Source: Hydractinia symbiolongicarpus (lineage: Eukaryota; Cnidaria; Hydrozoa; Anthoathecata; Hydractiniidae). Taken from it: a stretch of DNA of 64,000 nucleotides. Positions 47,984 to 60,680 of the stretch are shown here, one piece after another. Where the stretch lies: contig NC_079888.1 of the NCBI RefSeq assembly GCF_029227915.1, forward strand, positions 21,246,001-21,310,000, in the 5' to 3' direction. The first letter of the stretch is position 1, and the number at the start of each line of letters is the position of its first letter. Position numbers and translations under genes: made by a program. The notes below the pieces were generated by a model. That model was not told the origin of the DNA, made no database searches, and was given only the letters and a program-made list of their open reading frames with translations.

Positions 47984-50900
47984 ACTGTGGGACCTATCCT
48001 AGCCGTTAGCGCGTGTTGAAGAAAAAGCGACAGTTTCAAAAACTACAATTCATTGACTTTCTAACGGTGTCAGTCCGTTTGAGTTACAACGGTTGGGTCA
48101 CATATTAGACCAATATGTATTTAGCGATATTTTTCGGATATTACCAGGTTGCATCGCTTTTAACTATGAAACGATTGACTGTGGGACTAAATTGAGCTAA
48201 CTTTGGACTGTCACCTGATAAATGTGATAAAAGAGACAATTGGACTCCAAGAAAAAACATTCTTTTTAATTTGACATGTTTGCCGAAACTTAGCGATTAC
48301 ACTGGGCTCTGTGGTAGCGCTTCATTTAAGAATTATGATAAAAAAAAGTCATTTTTTTATTGTGGGTCCAATCCTAGCCATTATCCTGCGGTGAGGAAAT
48401 AGCGACAGTTTCAAAAACTACATTTCATTGACTTTCTAACGGTGTCAGTCAGTTTAAGTTTCAACGGTTGTGTCACATATTCATACCAACATGTATTTAG
48501 CGATATTTTTTTGATATTACTAGGTTGCATCGCTTTTAACAATTAAACGTTGACTGTGGGACTTAATTGAACTAACTTTGGACTGTGACCTGATAAATGT
48601 GATAAATCAGACAATTGGACTCCAAGAAATAACATTCTTGTTAATTTGACGTGATTGCCGGAACTCAGCGATTACACTGAGCACTGTGGTAGCGCTTCAG
48701 TTTAAAATTAAGATAAAAAAAGTCATTTTTTTATTGTGGGACCAATCCTAGCCGTTATTGCGTGCTAAGGAAGTAGCGACAGTTTCAAGAACTACATTTC
48801 ATTGACTTTCTAACGGTGTCAGCCCGTTTGAGTTAAAACGGTTGGGTCACATATTCGTACCTACATGTATTTAGCGATATTGTTCTGATATTACTAGGTT
48901 GCATCGCTCTTAGCTATGAAACGATTGACTGTGGGACTTAATTGAGCTAACTTTGGACTGTCACCTGATAAATGAGATAAATCAGACAATTGGACTCCAA
49001 GAAATAACATTCTTCTAAATTTGACGTGATTGCCGGAACTCAGCGTTTACACTGGGCACTGTGATAGCGCTTCATTTAAAAATTAAGCTAAAAAAAGTCA
49101 TTTTTTTACTGTGGGACCTATCCTAGCCGTTAGCGCGCGTTGAAGAAAAAGCGACAGTTTCAAAAACTACATTTCATTGACTTTCTAGCAGTGTCAGTCC
49201 CTTTGAGTTACAACGGTTGGGTTACATACTCGTACCAACATGTATTTAGCGATATTTTTCTGATATTACTAGGTTGCATCGCTTTTAACAATGAAACGAT
49301 TGACAGTGGGACTTAATTGAGCTAACTTTGGACTGTCACCTGATGAATGTGATAAATCAGACAATTGGACTCCAAGAAATAACATTCTTCTAAATTTGAC
49401 GTGATTGCCGGAACTCAGCGATTACACTGGGCACTGTGATAGCGCTTCATTTAAAAATTAAGCTAAAAAAAGTCATTTTTTTACTGTGGGACCTATCCTA
49501 GCCGTTATTGCGCGCTGAAGAAATAGCGACAGTTTCAAAAACTACATTTCATTGGCTTTCTAACGGTGTCAGTCCGTTTGAGTTACAACTGTTGGGTCAC
49601 ATATTCGTACCAACATGTATTTAGCGATATTTTTTTGATATTGCTAGGTTGCATCGCTTTTAACAATGAAACGTTGACTGTGGGACTTAATTGCACTAAC
49701 TTTGGACTGTGACCTGATAAATGTGATAAATGAGACAATTGGACTCCAAGAAAAAACATTCTTCTTAATTTGACATGATTGCCGAAACTCAGCGATTACA
49801 CTAAGCTCTGTGGTAGCGCTTCATTTAAGAGTTTAGATAAATAAGTCATTCTTTACTGTGGGACCAATCCTATCCGCTATCGCGCGCTGAAGAAATAGCG
49901 ACAGTTTTAAAAACTAAATTTCATTGACTTTCTAACGGTGTCAGTCCGTTTGAGTTACAACGGTTGGGTCACATATTCGTACCAACATGTGTTTAGCGAT
50001 ATTTTTCTGATATTACTTGGTTGCATCGCTTTTAACAATGAAACGATTGACTGTGGGACTAAATGGAGCTAACTTTGGACTGTGACCTGATAAATGTGAT
50101 AAATGAGACAATTGGACTCCAAGAAATAACATTCTTGTTAATTTGACATGATTGCCGAAACTCAGCGATTACACTAAGCTCTGTGGTAGCGCTTCATTTA
50201 AGAGTTTAGATAAATAAGTCATTCTTTACTGTGGGACCAATCCTATCCGCTATCGCGCGCTGAAGAAATAGCGACAGTTTCAAAAACTACATTTCATTGA
50301 CTTTCTAACAGTGTCAGTCCCTTTGAGTTAAAACGTTGGGTCACATATTCGTACCAACATATATTTAGCAATATTGTTCTGATATTACTAGGTTGCATCG
50401 CTTTTAACAATGAAACGATGGACTGTGGGACTTAATTGAGCTAACTTTGGACTGTCACTTGATAAATGTCATAAATCAGACAATTGGACTCCAAGAAATA
50501 ACATTCTTCTAAATTTGAAGTGATTGCCGCATCTCAGCGATTACACTGGGCGCTATGGTAGCGCTTCATTTAAAAATTTAGATAAATAAATCATTATTAC
50601 TGTGAGACCAATCCTATTTGTTATCGCGCGCTGAAGAAATTGCGACAGTTTCAAAAACTACAATTCATTGACTTTCTAACGGTGTCAGTCCGTTTGAGTT
50701 ACAACGGTTGGGTCACACATTCGTTCCAATATGTATTTAGCGATATTTTTCTGATATTACTAGGTTGCATCGCTTTTAACAATGAAACGATTGACTGTGG
50801 GATTTAATTGAGCTAACTTTGGACTGTCACCTGATAAATGTGATAAATGAGACAATTGGTCTCCAAAGAATAACATTCTTCTAAATTTGACGTGATTGCC

Positions 50901-52944
50901 GGATCTCAGCGATTACACTGGGCACTGTGGTAGCGCTTCATTTAAAAATTTAGATAAATAAATCATTATTACTGTGGAACTAATCCTATTTGTTATCGCG
51001 TGCTGAAGAAATAGCGACAGTTTCAAAAACTACAATTCATTGAATTTCTAACGGTGTCAGTCCGTTTGAATTACAACGGTTGGGTCACATATTCGTACCA
51101 ATATGTATTTAGCAATATTTTTCTGATATTACTAGGTTGCATCGCTTTTAACAATGAAACGATTTACTGTGGGACTTAATTGAGCTAACTTTGGACTGTG
51201 ACCTGATAAATGTGATAAATGAGACAATTGGATTTTAAGAAATAACATTCTTCTAAATTTGACGTGATTGCCGGAACTCAGCGATTAAACTGGGCACTGT
51301 GATAGCGCTTCATTTAAAAATTAAGCTAAAAAAAGTCATTTTTTTACAGTGGGACCTATCCTAGCCGTTAGCGCGCGTTGAAGAAAAAGCGACAGTTTCA
51401 AAAACTACATTTCATTGACTTTCTAACAGTGTCAGTCCCTTTGAGTTACAACGGTTGAGTCACATATTCGTACCAACATGTACTTAGCGATATTTTTCTG
51501 ATTTTACTAGGTTGCATCGCTTTTAACAATGAAACGATTGACAGTGGGACTTAATTGAGCTAACTTTGGACTGTCACCTGATAAATGTGATAAATCAGAC
51601 AATTGGACTCCAAGAAATAACATTCTTCTAAATTTGACGTGATTGCCGGAACTCAGCGATTACACTGGGAACTGTGATAGCGCTTCTTTTAAAAATAAAG
51701 CTAAAAAAAGTCATTTTTTTACTGTGGGACCTATCCTAGCCGTTATCGCGCGCTGAAGAAATAGCGACAGTTTCAAAAACTATATTTCATTGGCTTTCTA
51801 ACGGTGTCAGTCCGTTTGAGTTACAACTGTTGTGTCACATGTTCGTACCAACATGTATTTAGCGATATTTTTTTGATATTACTAGGTTGCATCGCTTTTA
51901 ACAATGAAACGTTGACTGTGGGACTTAATTGCACTAACTTTGGACTGTGACCTGATAAATGTGATAAATGAGACAATTGGACTCCAAGAAATAACATTCT
52001 TCTTAATTTGACGAGATTGCCGGAACTCAGCGATTACATTGGGCTCTGTGGTAGCGCTTCATTTAAGAATTAAGATAAAAAAGTCATTTTTTTATTGTGG
52101 GACCAATCCTAGCCAATATCTCGCGCTAAAGAAATAGCGACAGTTTCAAAAACTACATTTCATTGACTTTCTAACGGTGTCAGTCCGTTTGAGTTACAAC
52201 GGTTGGGTCACATATTCGTACCAACATGTATTTAGCGATATTTTTCTGATATTACTAGGTTGCATCGCTTTTAACAATGAAACGATTGACTGTGGGACTT
52301 AAATGAGCTAACTTTGGACTGTGACCTGATAAATGTGATAAATGAGACAATTGGACTTCAAGAAATAACATTCTTGTTAATTTGATGTGATTGCCGGAAC
52401 TCAGCGATTACACTGGGCACTGTGGTTGCGCTTCATTTAAAAATTAAGCTAAAAAAAGTCATTTTTTTTCTGTGGGACCTATCCTATCCGTTATCGCGCG
52501 CTGAAGAAATAGCGACAGTTTCAAGAACTACATTTCATTGGCTTTCTAACGGTGTCAGTCCGTTTGAGTTACAACGGTTGGGTCACATATTCGTACCAAC
52601 ATGTATTTAGCGATATTTTTCAAGTATTACCAGGTTGCATCGCTTTTAACAATGAAACGATTGACTGTGGGACTTAATTGAGCTAACTTTGGACTGTGAC
52701 CTGATAAATGTGATAAATGAGACAATTGGACTCCAAGAAATAACATTCTTGTTAATTTGATGTGATTGCCGGAACTTAGCGATTACACTGGGCACTGTGG
52801 TAGCGCTTCATTTAAAAATTAGGCTAAAAAAAGTCATTTTTTTACTGTGGGACCTATCCTAGCCGTTATCGCGCGCTGAAGAAATAGCGACAGTTTCAAA
52901 AACTACATTTCATTGGCTTTCTAACGGTGTCAGTCCGTTTGAGT
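47984..52944 (+). repeat. Family I satellite array, right of the insert
   Basis: The satellite resumes mid-monomer at ACTGTGGGACCTATCC. About 13 units follow, divergent like those at 42.5-45.7 kb and sharing blocks with them: 50,485-51,300 matches 44,062-44,880, and 48,700-49,482 resembles 44,890-45,671. An adjacent pair at 49,805-50,240 duplicates the ACTAAGCTCTGTGG start and CATTCTTTACTGTGGG. Toward 52.9 kb the units become more uniform before the sharp change to family II. No gene is supported. Confidence 0.95.
50485..51300 (+). repeat. Paralogous block of 44,062-44,880 across the insert
   Basis: Two-plus monomers with rare variants GAAGTGATTGCCGCATC, GGGCGCTATGGTAGC, AATCATTATTACTGTG, CCTATTTGTTATCGCG, GCAATATTTTTCTG and GATTTACTGTGGG, all shared in order with the left block. 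The offset of 6,423 bp minus the 2,312-bp insert is 4,111 bp, or 11 monomers. The insert therefore sits inside DNA that behaves as one array. Confidence 0.82.
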
Positions 52945-52950
52945 TACAAC

Positions 52951-53322
52951 GGTTGCGCCACACATTCGTACCAAAATGTACTTAGCGATATTTTTGTGAC
53001 ATTACTAGATTGCATCGCTTTTAACAGTGAAACGATTAACTGTGGGACTTAATTGAACTGACTTCGGACTTTGACCTTATAAATGTGTTGAATGAGACAA
53101 TTGGACTCCAAGAAATAACATTCTTCTTAATTTGACATGATTGCTGGAACTCAGCGATTACACTGGGCGCTGTGGTAGCGCTTTATGGAAAACTTTATAT
53201 AAATAAGTCACTTTTACTGTGGTACCAATCTTAGCCGTCAACGCGCGCTGAAGAAATGGAGGCAGTTTCAAAAACTACATTTTATTGACTTTCTAACGGT
53301 ATAATTCCGTGTGAGTTACAAC
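52951..53322 (+). repeat. Near-identical tandem family II pair, copy 1 (372 bp)
   Basis: First of two adjacent monomers that agree almost base for base, including private variants CCAAAATGTACTTAGCG, TTTTTGTGACATTAC, ACTTCGGACTTTGACC, AATGTGTTGAATGAG and GGTACCAATCTTAGCC. It sits right at the family I/II boundary, so the most recent duplication in family II is at the junction. Confidence 0.85.
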
Positions 53323-53694
53323 GGTTGCGCCACACATTCGTACCAAAATGTACTTAGCGATATTTTTGTGACATTACTAGATTGCATCGCTTTTAACAGT
53401 GAAACGATTAACTGTGGGACTTAATTGAACTGACTTCGGACTTTGACCTTATAAATGTGTTGAATGAGACAATTGGACTCCAAGAAATAACATTCTTCTT
53501 AATTTGACATGATTGCTGGAACTCAGCGATTACACTGGGCGCTGTGGTAGCGCTTTATGGAAAACTTTATATAAATAAGTCACTTTTACTGTGGTACCAA
53601 TCTTAGCCGTTAACGCGCGCTGAAGAAATGGAGGCAGTTTCAAAAACTACATTTTATTGACTTTCTAACGGTATCAGTCTGTTCGAGTTACAAC
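53323..53694 (+). repeat. Near-identical tandem family II pair, copy 2
   Basis: Copy of the preceding unit with offset 372. The only difference in the first 330 bp that I see is GTTAACGCG against GTCAACGCG. After the CTAACGGTAT word the two diverge (ATCAGTCTGTTCG against ATAATTCCGTGTG), marking the end of the duplicated tract. Confidence 0.85.
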
Positions 53695-54656
53695 AGTTGC
53701 ACCACATATTCGTACCAACATGTATTCAGCAATTATTTTCTGAAATTACTAGGTTGCATCGCTTTTATTAGTGAAACGACTGACGGTGGGACTTAATTCA
53801 ACTGCTTTTGGACTTTGACCTTATAAATGTGATAAATGACACAATTAGATTCCAAGAAATTACATTCTTCTTAATTTGACATGATTGCTGGAACTCAGCG
53901 ATTACACTGGGCACTGTGGTAGCGCGTTATTTAAAAATTTAAATAAATAAGTCATTTTTACTGTGAAACCAATCCTAGCCGTTAGCGCGCTGAAGAAATA
54001 GAGAAAGGTTTTAAAAATTACATTTCATTGAATTTCTAATGTCATCAATCCTTGTGAGTTACAACGGTTGCGTAACATATTCGTCCCAACATGTATTCAG
54101 CGATATTTTTCTAACATTACGTGGTTTCATCGCTTTTAACAGCAAAACGATTTACTGTGGGACTTAATTGAACTGACTTTTGACTTTGACCTTATAAATG
54201 TGATAAAAGAGACAATTGGACTCAAAGAAATTACATTCCTCTTAATTTGACATGATTGCTGGAACTCAGCGATTACACTGGGCGCTGTGGTAGCGCTTTG
54301 TTCAAAACTTTATATAAATAAGTGATTTTTACTGTGGAACCAGTCCTAGCCGTTACCACGCGCTAAAGAGATAGGGACAGTTTCAAAAACTACATTTTGT
54401 TGACTTTCTAACGGTATCAGTCCGTGTGAATTACAACGGTTGCGCCAAATATTTGTACCGACATGTGTTTAGCGATATTTTTCTGACATTACGAGTTTTC
54501 ACCGCTTTTAACAGTGAAACGATTGACTGTGGGACTTAATTGAACCGACTTTGGAATTTGACCTTATAAATGTGATAAATGAGACAATTGCACTCCAAGA
54601 AATAACATTCTTCTTAATTTGACATGATTGCTGGAACTCAGCGATTACACTGGACG

Positions 54657-54830
54657 CTGTGGTAGCGCTTTTTGAAAACTTTATACAAATAAGTGATTTT
54701 TACTGTGGAACAAATCCTAGCCGTTAGCGCGCGCTGAAGAGATAGAGACAGTTTCAAACAGTTGGACTCCGAGAGTTAATATTCTATTTAATTTGACATG
54801 ATCGCTGGAAATCAGCGATTACACTTAGCG
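54657..54830 (+). repeat. Short family II monomer (174 bp), copy 1
   Basis: The unit starts normally (CTGTGGTAGCGC) but GACAGTTTCAAA is joined directly to CAGTTGGACTCC, losing about 199 bp of the middle of the monomer. It ends with its own variants GACTCCGAGAGTTAA, GATCGCTGGAAATCAGCG and ACACTTAGCGCTG, which full-length units lack. Confidence 0.85.
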
Positions 54831-56180
54831 CTGTAGTAGCGCTTTAATTAAAAATTTAGTTAAATAAGTCATTTTTACTGTGAAACCAACCCTAGCCGTT
54901 AGCGCGCGCTGAAGAAATAAAGAGAGTTTCAAAAACTACATTTCATTGACTTTCTAATGGCAACAGTCTTTGTGAGTTACAACGGTTGCGTCACATGTTC
55001 GTAACAACATGTATTCAGCGATATGTTTCTGACATTACGAGGTTTCATCGCTTTTAACAGTGAAACAATTAACTGTGGGACTTAATTGAACTGACTTTGG
55101 ACTTTGACCTTATAAATGTGATAAATGAGACAATTGGACTCCAAGAAATAACATTCCTCTTAATTTGACATGATTGCTGGAACTCAGCGAATACACTGCA
55201 AACTGTGGTAGCGCTTTATTGAAAACTTTATATAAATGAGTGATTTTTACTGTGGAACCAATCCTAGCCGTTAGCGCGCGCTGAAGAGATAGAGACAGTT
55301 TCAAAAACTACATTTCATTGAGTTTCTGACGGTATAATTCCGCGCGAGTTACAACGGTTGCGCCACACATTCGTACCAACATGTACTTAGCGATATTTTT
55401 CTGACATTACGAGATTTCATCGCTTTTAACAGTAAAACGAATGACTGTGGGACTTAATTAAACTGACTTTGGACTTTCAACTTATAAATGTGATAAATGA
55501 GACAATTGGACTCCAAGAAATAACATTCCTTTTAATTTGACATGATTGCTGGAACTCAGCGATTCCACTGGGCGCTGTGGTAGCGGTTTGTTTAAAACTT
55601 TGTAGAAATAGGTTATTCTTACTGTGGAACCAATCCTAGCCGTTAGCGCGCTGAACAAATAGAGAAAGGTTTCAAAAATTACATTTCATTGACTTTCTAA
55701 TGCCAACAGTCCTTGTGAGTTACAACGGTTGCGTCACATATTCGTCCCAACATGTGTTCAGCGATATTTTTCTAACATTACGAGGTTTCATCGCTTTTAA
55801 CAGTGAAACAATTAACTGTGGGACTTAATTGAACTGACTTTGGAATTTGACCTTATAAATGTGTTAAATGAGACAATTAGACTTTAAGAAATAACATTCT
55901 TCTTAATTTGACATGATTACTGGAACTCAGCGATTACACTGGGCGCTGTGGTGGCGCTTTATTGAAAACTTTATATAAATAAGTCATTCTTACTGTGGAA
56001 CCAATCCTAGCCGTTAGCGCGCGCTGAAGAGATAGAGACAGTTTCAAAAACTACATTTCATTGAGTTTCTAACGCTATAATTCCGTGCGAGTTACAACGG
56101 TTGCGCCACACATTCATACCAACATGTACTTAGCGACATCTTCCTGACATTACCAGATTGCATCGCTTTTAACAGTGAAA

Positions 56181-56225
56181 CGATTAACTGTGGGACTGTG
56201 GGACTTTGGAATATAAATAAGTCAT
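56181..56225 (+). repeat. Family II deletion junction with repeated GTGGGACT
   Basis: TTAACTGTGGGACTGTGGGACTTTGGA runs straight into ATATAAATAAGTC, so the end of one unit and the start of the next are missing. Unit starts at 55,946 and 56,556 are 610 bp apart instead of about 748, a loss of about 138 bp. The doubled GTGGGACT at the junction suggests slippage or a microhomology-mediated join. Confidence 0.8.
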
Positions 56226-56555
56226 TCTTACTGTGGAACCAATCCTAGCCGTTAGCGCGCGCTGAAGAAATAGAGACAGTTTCAAAAACTACATTTCATT
56301 GACTTTCTAATGGCAACAGTCTTTGTGAGTTACAACGGCTGCGCCAAATCTTCGTACCAACATGTGTTTAGCGATATTTTTCTGACATTACGAGCTTTCA
56401 CCGCTTTTAACAGTGAAACGATTGACTGTGGGAATTAATTGAACTGACTTTGGAATTTGACCTTTTAAATGTGATAAATGAGACAATTGCACTCCAAGAA
56501 GTAACATTCTTCTTAATTTGACATGATTGCTGGAACTCAGCGATTACACTGGGCG

Positions 56556-56729
56556 CTGTGGTAGCGCTCTTTGAAAACTTTATACAAATAAGTGATTTTT
56601 ACTTTGGAACCAATCCTAGCCGTTAGCGCGCGCTGAAGAGATAGAGACAGTTTCAAACAGGTGGACTCCGAGAGTTAACATTCTTTTTAATTTGACATGA
56701 TCGCTGGAAATCAGCGATTACACTTAGCG
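56556..56729 (+). repeat. Short family II monomer (174 bp), copy 2
   Basis: Same internal deletion as at 54,657: GACAGTTTCAAA joined to CAGGTGGACTCC, followed by GAGAGTTAAC and GATCGCTGGAAATC. The G of CAGGTGG is shared with later copies and separates them from copy 1. Confidence 0.85.
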
Positions 56730-57473
56730 CTGTGGTAGTGCTTTAATTAAAAATTTAGTTAAATAAGTGATTTTTACTGTGGAACCAATCCTAGCCGTGA
56801 GCGCGCGCTGAAGAGATAGAGACTGTTTCAAAAACTACATTTCATTGAGTTTCTGACGGTATAATTCCGTGCGAGTTACAACGGTTGCGCCACACATTCG
56901 TACCAACATGTACTTAGCGATATTTTTCTGACATTACGAGATTTCATCGCTTTTAACAGTAAAACGAATGACTGTGGGACTTAATTGAACTGTATTTGGA
57001 CTTTGACCTTATAAATGTGATAAATGAGACAATTGGACTCAAAGAAATAACATTCCTCTTAATTTGACATGATTGCTGGAACTCAGCGAATACACTGCAA
57101 GCTGTGGTAGCGCTTTATTGAAAACTTTATACAAATGAGTGATTTTTACTGTGGAACCAATCCTAGCCGTTAGCGCGCGCTGAAGAGATAGAGACAGTTT
57201 CAAAAACTACATTTCATTGAGTTTCTGACGGTATAATTCCGTGCGAGTTACAACGGTTGCGCCACACATTCGTACCAACATGTACTTAGCGATATTTTTC
57301 TGACATTACGAGATTTCATCGCTTTTAACAGTAAAACGAATGACTGTGGGACTTAATTAAACTGACTTTGGACTTTCACCTTATAAATGTGATAAATGAC
57401 ACAATTGGACTCCAAGAAATAACATTCCTTTTAATTTGACATGATTGCTGGAACTCAGCGATTCCACTGGGCG

Positions 57474-58216
57474 CTGTGGTAGCGGTTTGTTTAAAACTTT
57501 GTAGAAATAGGTTATACTTACTGTGGAACCAATCCTAGCCGTTAGCGCGCTGAAGAAATAGAGAAAGGTTTCCAAAATTACATTTCATTGACTTTCTAAT
57601 GGCAACAGTCCTTGTGAGTTACAACGGTTGCGTCACATATTCGTCCCAACATGTGTTCAACGATATTTTTCTAACATTACGAGGTTTCATCGCTTTTAAC
57701 AGTGAAACAATTAACTGTGGGACTTAATTGAACTGACTTTGGACTTTGACCTTATAAATGTGATAAATGAGGCAATTGGACTCCAAGAAATAACATTCCT
57801 CTTAATTTGACATGATTGCTGGAACTCAGCGAATACACTGCAAGCTGTGGTAGCGCTTTATTGAAAACTTTATATAAATGAGTGATTTTTACTGTGGAAC
57901 CAATCCTAGCCGTTAGCGCGCGCTGAAGAGATAGAGACAGTTTCAAAAACTACATTTCATTGAGTTTCTGACGGTATAATTCCGTGCGAGTTACAACGGT
58001 TGCGCCACACATTCGTACCAACATGTACTTAGCGATATTTTTCTGACATTACGAGATTTCATCGCTTTTAACAGTAAAACGAATGACTGTGGGACTTAAT
58101 TAAACTGACTTTGGACTTTCACCTTATAAATGTGATAAATGAGACAATTGGACTCCAAGAAATAACATTCCTTTTAATTTGACATGATTGCTGGAACTCA
58201 GCGATTCCACTGGGCG
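57474..58216 (+). repeat. Family II dimer HOR (about 743 bp)
   Basis: Two-monomer period. The unit with GTAGCGGTTTGTTTAAAACTTTG starts at 57,474 and again at 58,217, with a CAAGCTGTGGTAGCGC unit between (57,846 and 58,554). Related pairs occur at 55,575, 59,766 and 60,136, so alternation of these two unit types is the basic HOR of family II. Confidence 0.7.
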
Positions 58217-58435
58217 CTGTGGTAGCGGTTTGTTTAAAACTTTGTAGAAATAGGTTATTCTTACTGTGGAACCAATCCTAGCCGTTAGCGCGCTGAACAA
58301 ATAGAGAAAGATTTCAAAAATTACATTTCATTGACTTTCTATTGGCAACAGTCCTTGTGAGTTACAACGGTTGCGTCACATATTCGTCCCAACATGTGTT
58401 CAGCGATATTTTTCTAACATTACGAGGTTTCATCG

Positions 58436-58455
58436 CTTTTATTTATTTGGACTTT
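58436..58455 (+). repeat. Small deletion in a family II monomer
   Basis: ATCGCTTTTATTTATTTGGACTTTG lacks about 37 bp that other units have between CGCTTTTAACAG and GACTTTGGAC. The change is private to this unit. Confidence 0.7.
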
Positions 58456-59296
58456 GACCTTATAAATGTGATAAATGAGACAATTGGACTCCAAGAAATA
58501 ACATTCCTCTTAATTTGACATGATTGCTGGAACTCAGCGAATACACTGCAAGCTGTGGTAGCGCTTTATTGAAAACTTTATATAAATGAGTGATTTTTAC
58601 TGTGGAACCAATCCTAGCCGTTAGCGCGCGCTGAAGAGATAGAGACAGTTTCAAAAACTACATTTCATTGAGTTTCTAACGGTATAATTCCGTGCGAGTT
58701 ACAACGGTTGCACCACACATTCATACCAACATGTACTTAGCGATATCTTCCTGACATTACTAGATTGCATCGCTTTTAACAGTGAAACGATTAACTGTGG
58801 GACTTAATTGAACTGACTTTGGAATTTGACCTTATAAATGTGTTAAATGGGACAATTGGACTTTAAGAAATAACATTCTTCTTAATTTGACATGATTACT
58901 GGAACTCAGCGATTACACTGGGCGCTGTGGTAACGCTTTATTGAAAACTTTATATAAATAAGTCATTCTTACTGTGGAACCAATCCTAGCCGTTAGCGCG
59001 CGTTGAAGAAATAGAGACAGTTTCAAAAACTACATTTCATTGACTTTCTAATGGCAACAGTCTTTGTGAGTTACAACGGCTGCGCCAAATCTTCGTACGA
59101 ACATGTGTTTAGCGATATTTTTCTGACATTACGAGCTTTCACTGCTTTTAACAGTGAAACGATTGACTGTGGGAATTAATTGAACCGACTTTGAAATTTG
59201 ACTTTATAAATGTGATAAATGAGACAATTGCACTCCAAGAAATAACATTCTTCCTAATTTGACATGATTGCTGGAACTCAGCGATTACACTGGGTG

Positions 59297-59445
59297 CTGT
59301 GGTAGCGCTCTTTGAAAACTTTATACAAATAAGTGATTTTTACTTTGGAACCAATCCTAGCCGTTAGCGCGCGCTGAAGAGATAGAGACAGTTTCAAACA
59401 GGTGGACTCCGAGAGTTAACATTCTTTTTAATTTGATTGGTTTGG
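59297..59445 (+). repeat. Short family II monomer with a second deletion, copy 3
   Basis: It starts as a short monomer (GTTTCAAACAGGTGGACTCC near 59,391), but after TTAATTTGATTGG it jumps into TTTGGAACCAATCC of the next unit, so the end of this unit and the start of the following one are also missing. This is a deletion on top of the older 199-bp deletion. Confidence 0.8.
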
Positions 59446-60506
59446 AACCAATCCTAGCCGTTAGCGCGCGCTGAAGAGATAGAGACAGTTTCAAAAACTA
59501 CATTTCATTGAGTTTCTGACGGTATAATTCCGTGCGAGTTACAACGGTTGCGCCACACATTCGTACCAACATGTACTTAGCGATATTTTTCTGACATTAC
59601 GAGATTTCATCTCTTTTAACAGTAAAACGAATGACTGTGGGACTTAATTAAACTGACTTTGGACTTTCACCTTATAAATGTGATAAATGAGACAATTGGA
59701 CTCCAAGAAATAACATTCCTTTTAATTTGACATGATTGCTGGAACTCAGCGGATCCACTGGGCGCTGTGGTAGCGGTGTGTTTAAAACTTTGTAGAAATA
59801 GGTTATTCTTACTGTGGAACCAATCCTAGCTGTTAGCGGGCTGAACAAATAGAGAAAGGTTTCAAAAATTACATTTCATTGACTTTCTAATGGCAACAGT
59901 CCTTGTGAGTTACAACGGTTGCGCCACACATTCATACCAACATGTACTTAGCGATATCTTCCTGACATTACTAGATTGCATCGCTTTTAACAGTGAAACG
60001 ATTAACTGTGGGACTTAATTGAACTGACTTTGGAATTTGACCTTATAAATGTGATAAATGAGACAATTGGACTCCAAGAAATAACATTCCTTTTAATTTG
60101 ACATGATTGCTGGAACTCAGCGATTCCACTGGGCGCTGTGGTAGCGGTTTGTTTAAAACTTTGTAGAAATAGGTTATTCTTACTGTGGAACCAATCCTAG
60201 CTGTTAGCGGGCTGAACAAATGGAGAAAGGTTTCAAAAATTACATTTCATTGACTTTCTAATGGCAACAGTCCTTGTGAGTTACAACGGCTGCGCCAAAT
60301 CTTCGTACCAACATGTGTTTAGCGATATTTTTCTGACATTACGAGCTTTCACCGCTTTTAACAGTGAACCGATTGACTGTTGCAATTAATTGAACCGACT
60401 TTGGAATTTGACCTTATAAATGTGATGAATGAGACAATTGCACTCCAAGAAATAACATTCTTCTTAATTTGACATGATTGCTGGAACTCAGCGATTACAC
60501 TGGGCG

Positions 60507-60680
60507 CTGTGGTAGCGTTCTTTGAAAACTTTATACAAATAAGTGATTTTTACTTTGGAACCAATCCTAGCCGTTAGCGCGCGCTGAAGAGATAGAGACA
60601 GTTTCAAACAGGTGGACTCCGAGAGTTAACATTCTTTTTATTTTGACATGATCGCTGGAAATCAGCGATTACACTTAGCG
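60507..60680 (+). repeat. Short family II monomer (174 bp), copy 4
   Basis: Internal deletion and private variants identical in kind to copy 2, including CAGGTGGACTCCGAGAG and the GATCGCTGGAAATC ending. It is followed by a unit starting CTGTGGTTGTGC. Confidence 0.85.

Noticed and set aside
47775-48009. Two overlapping plus-strand open frames near the right end of the insert
   Set aside because: They translate the CCTTGCC/TGCCT pyrimidine tract in two frames, are compositionally biased, and the second runs into satellite DNA.
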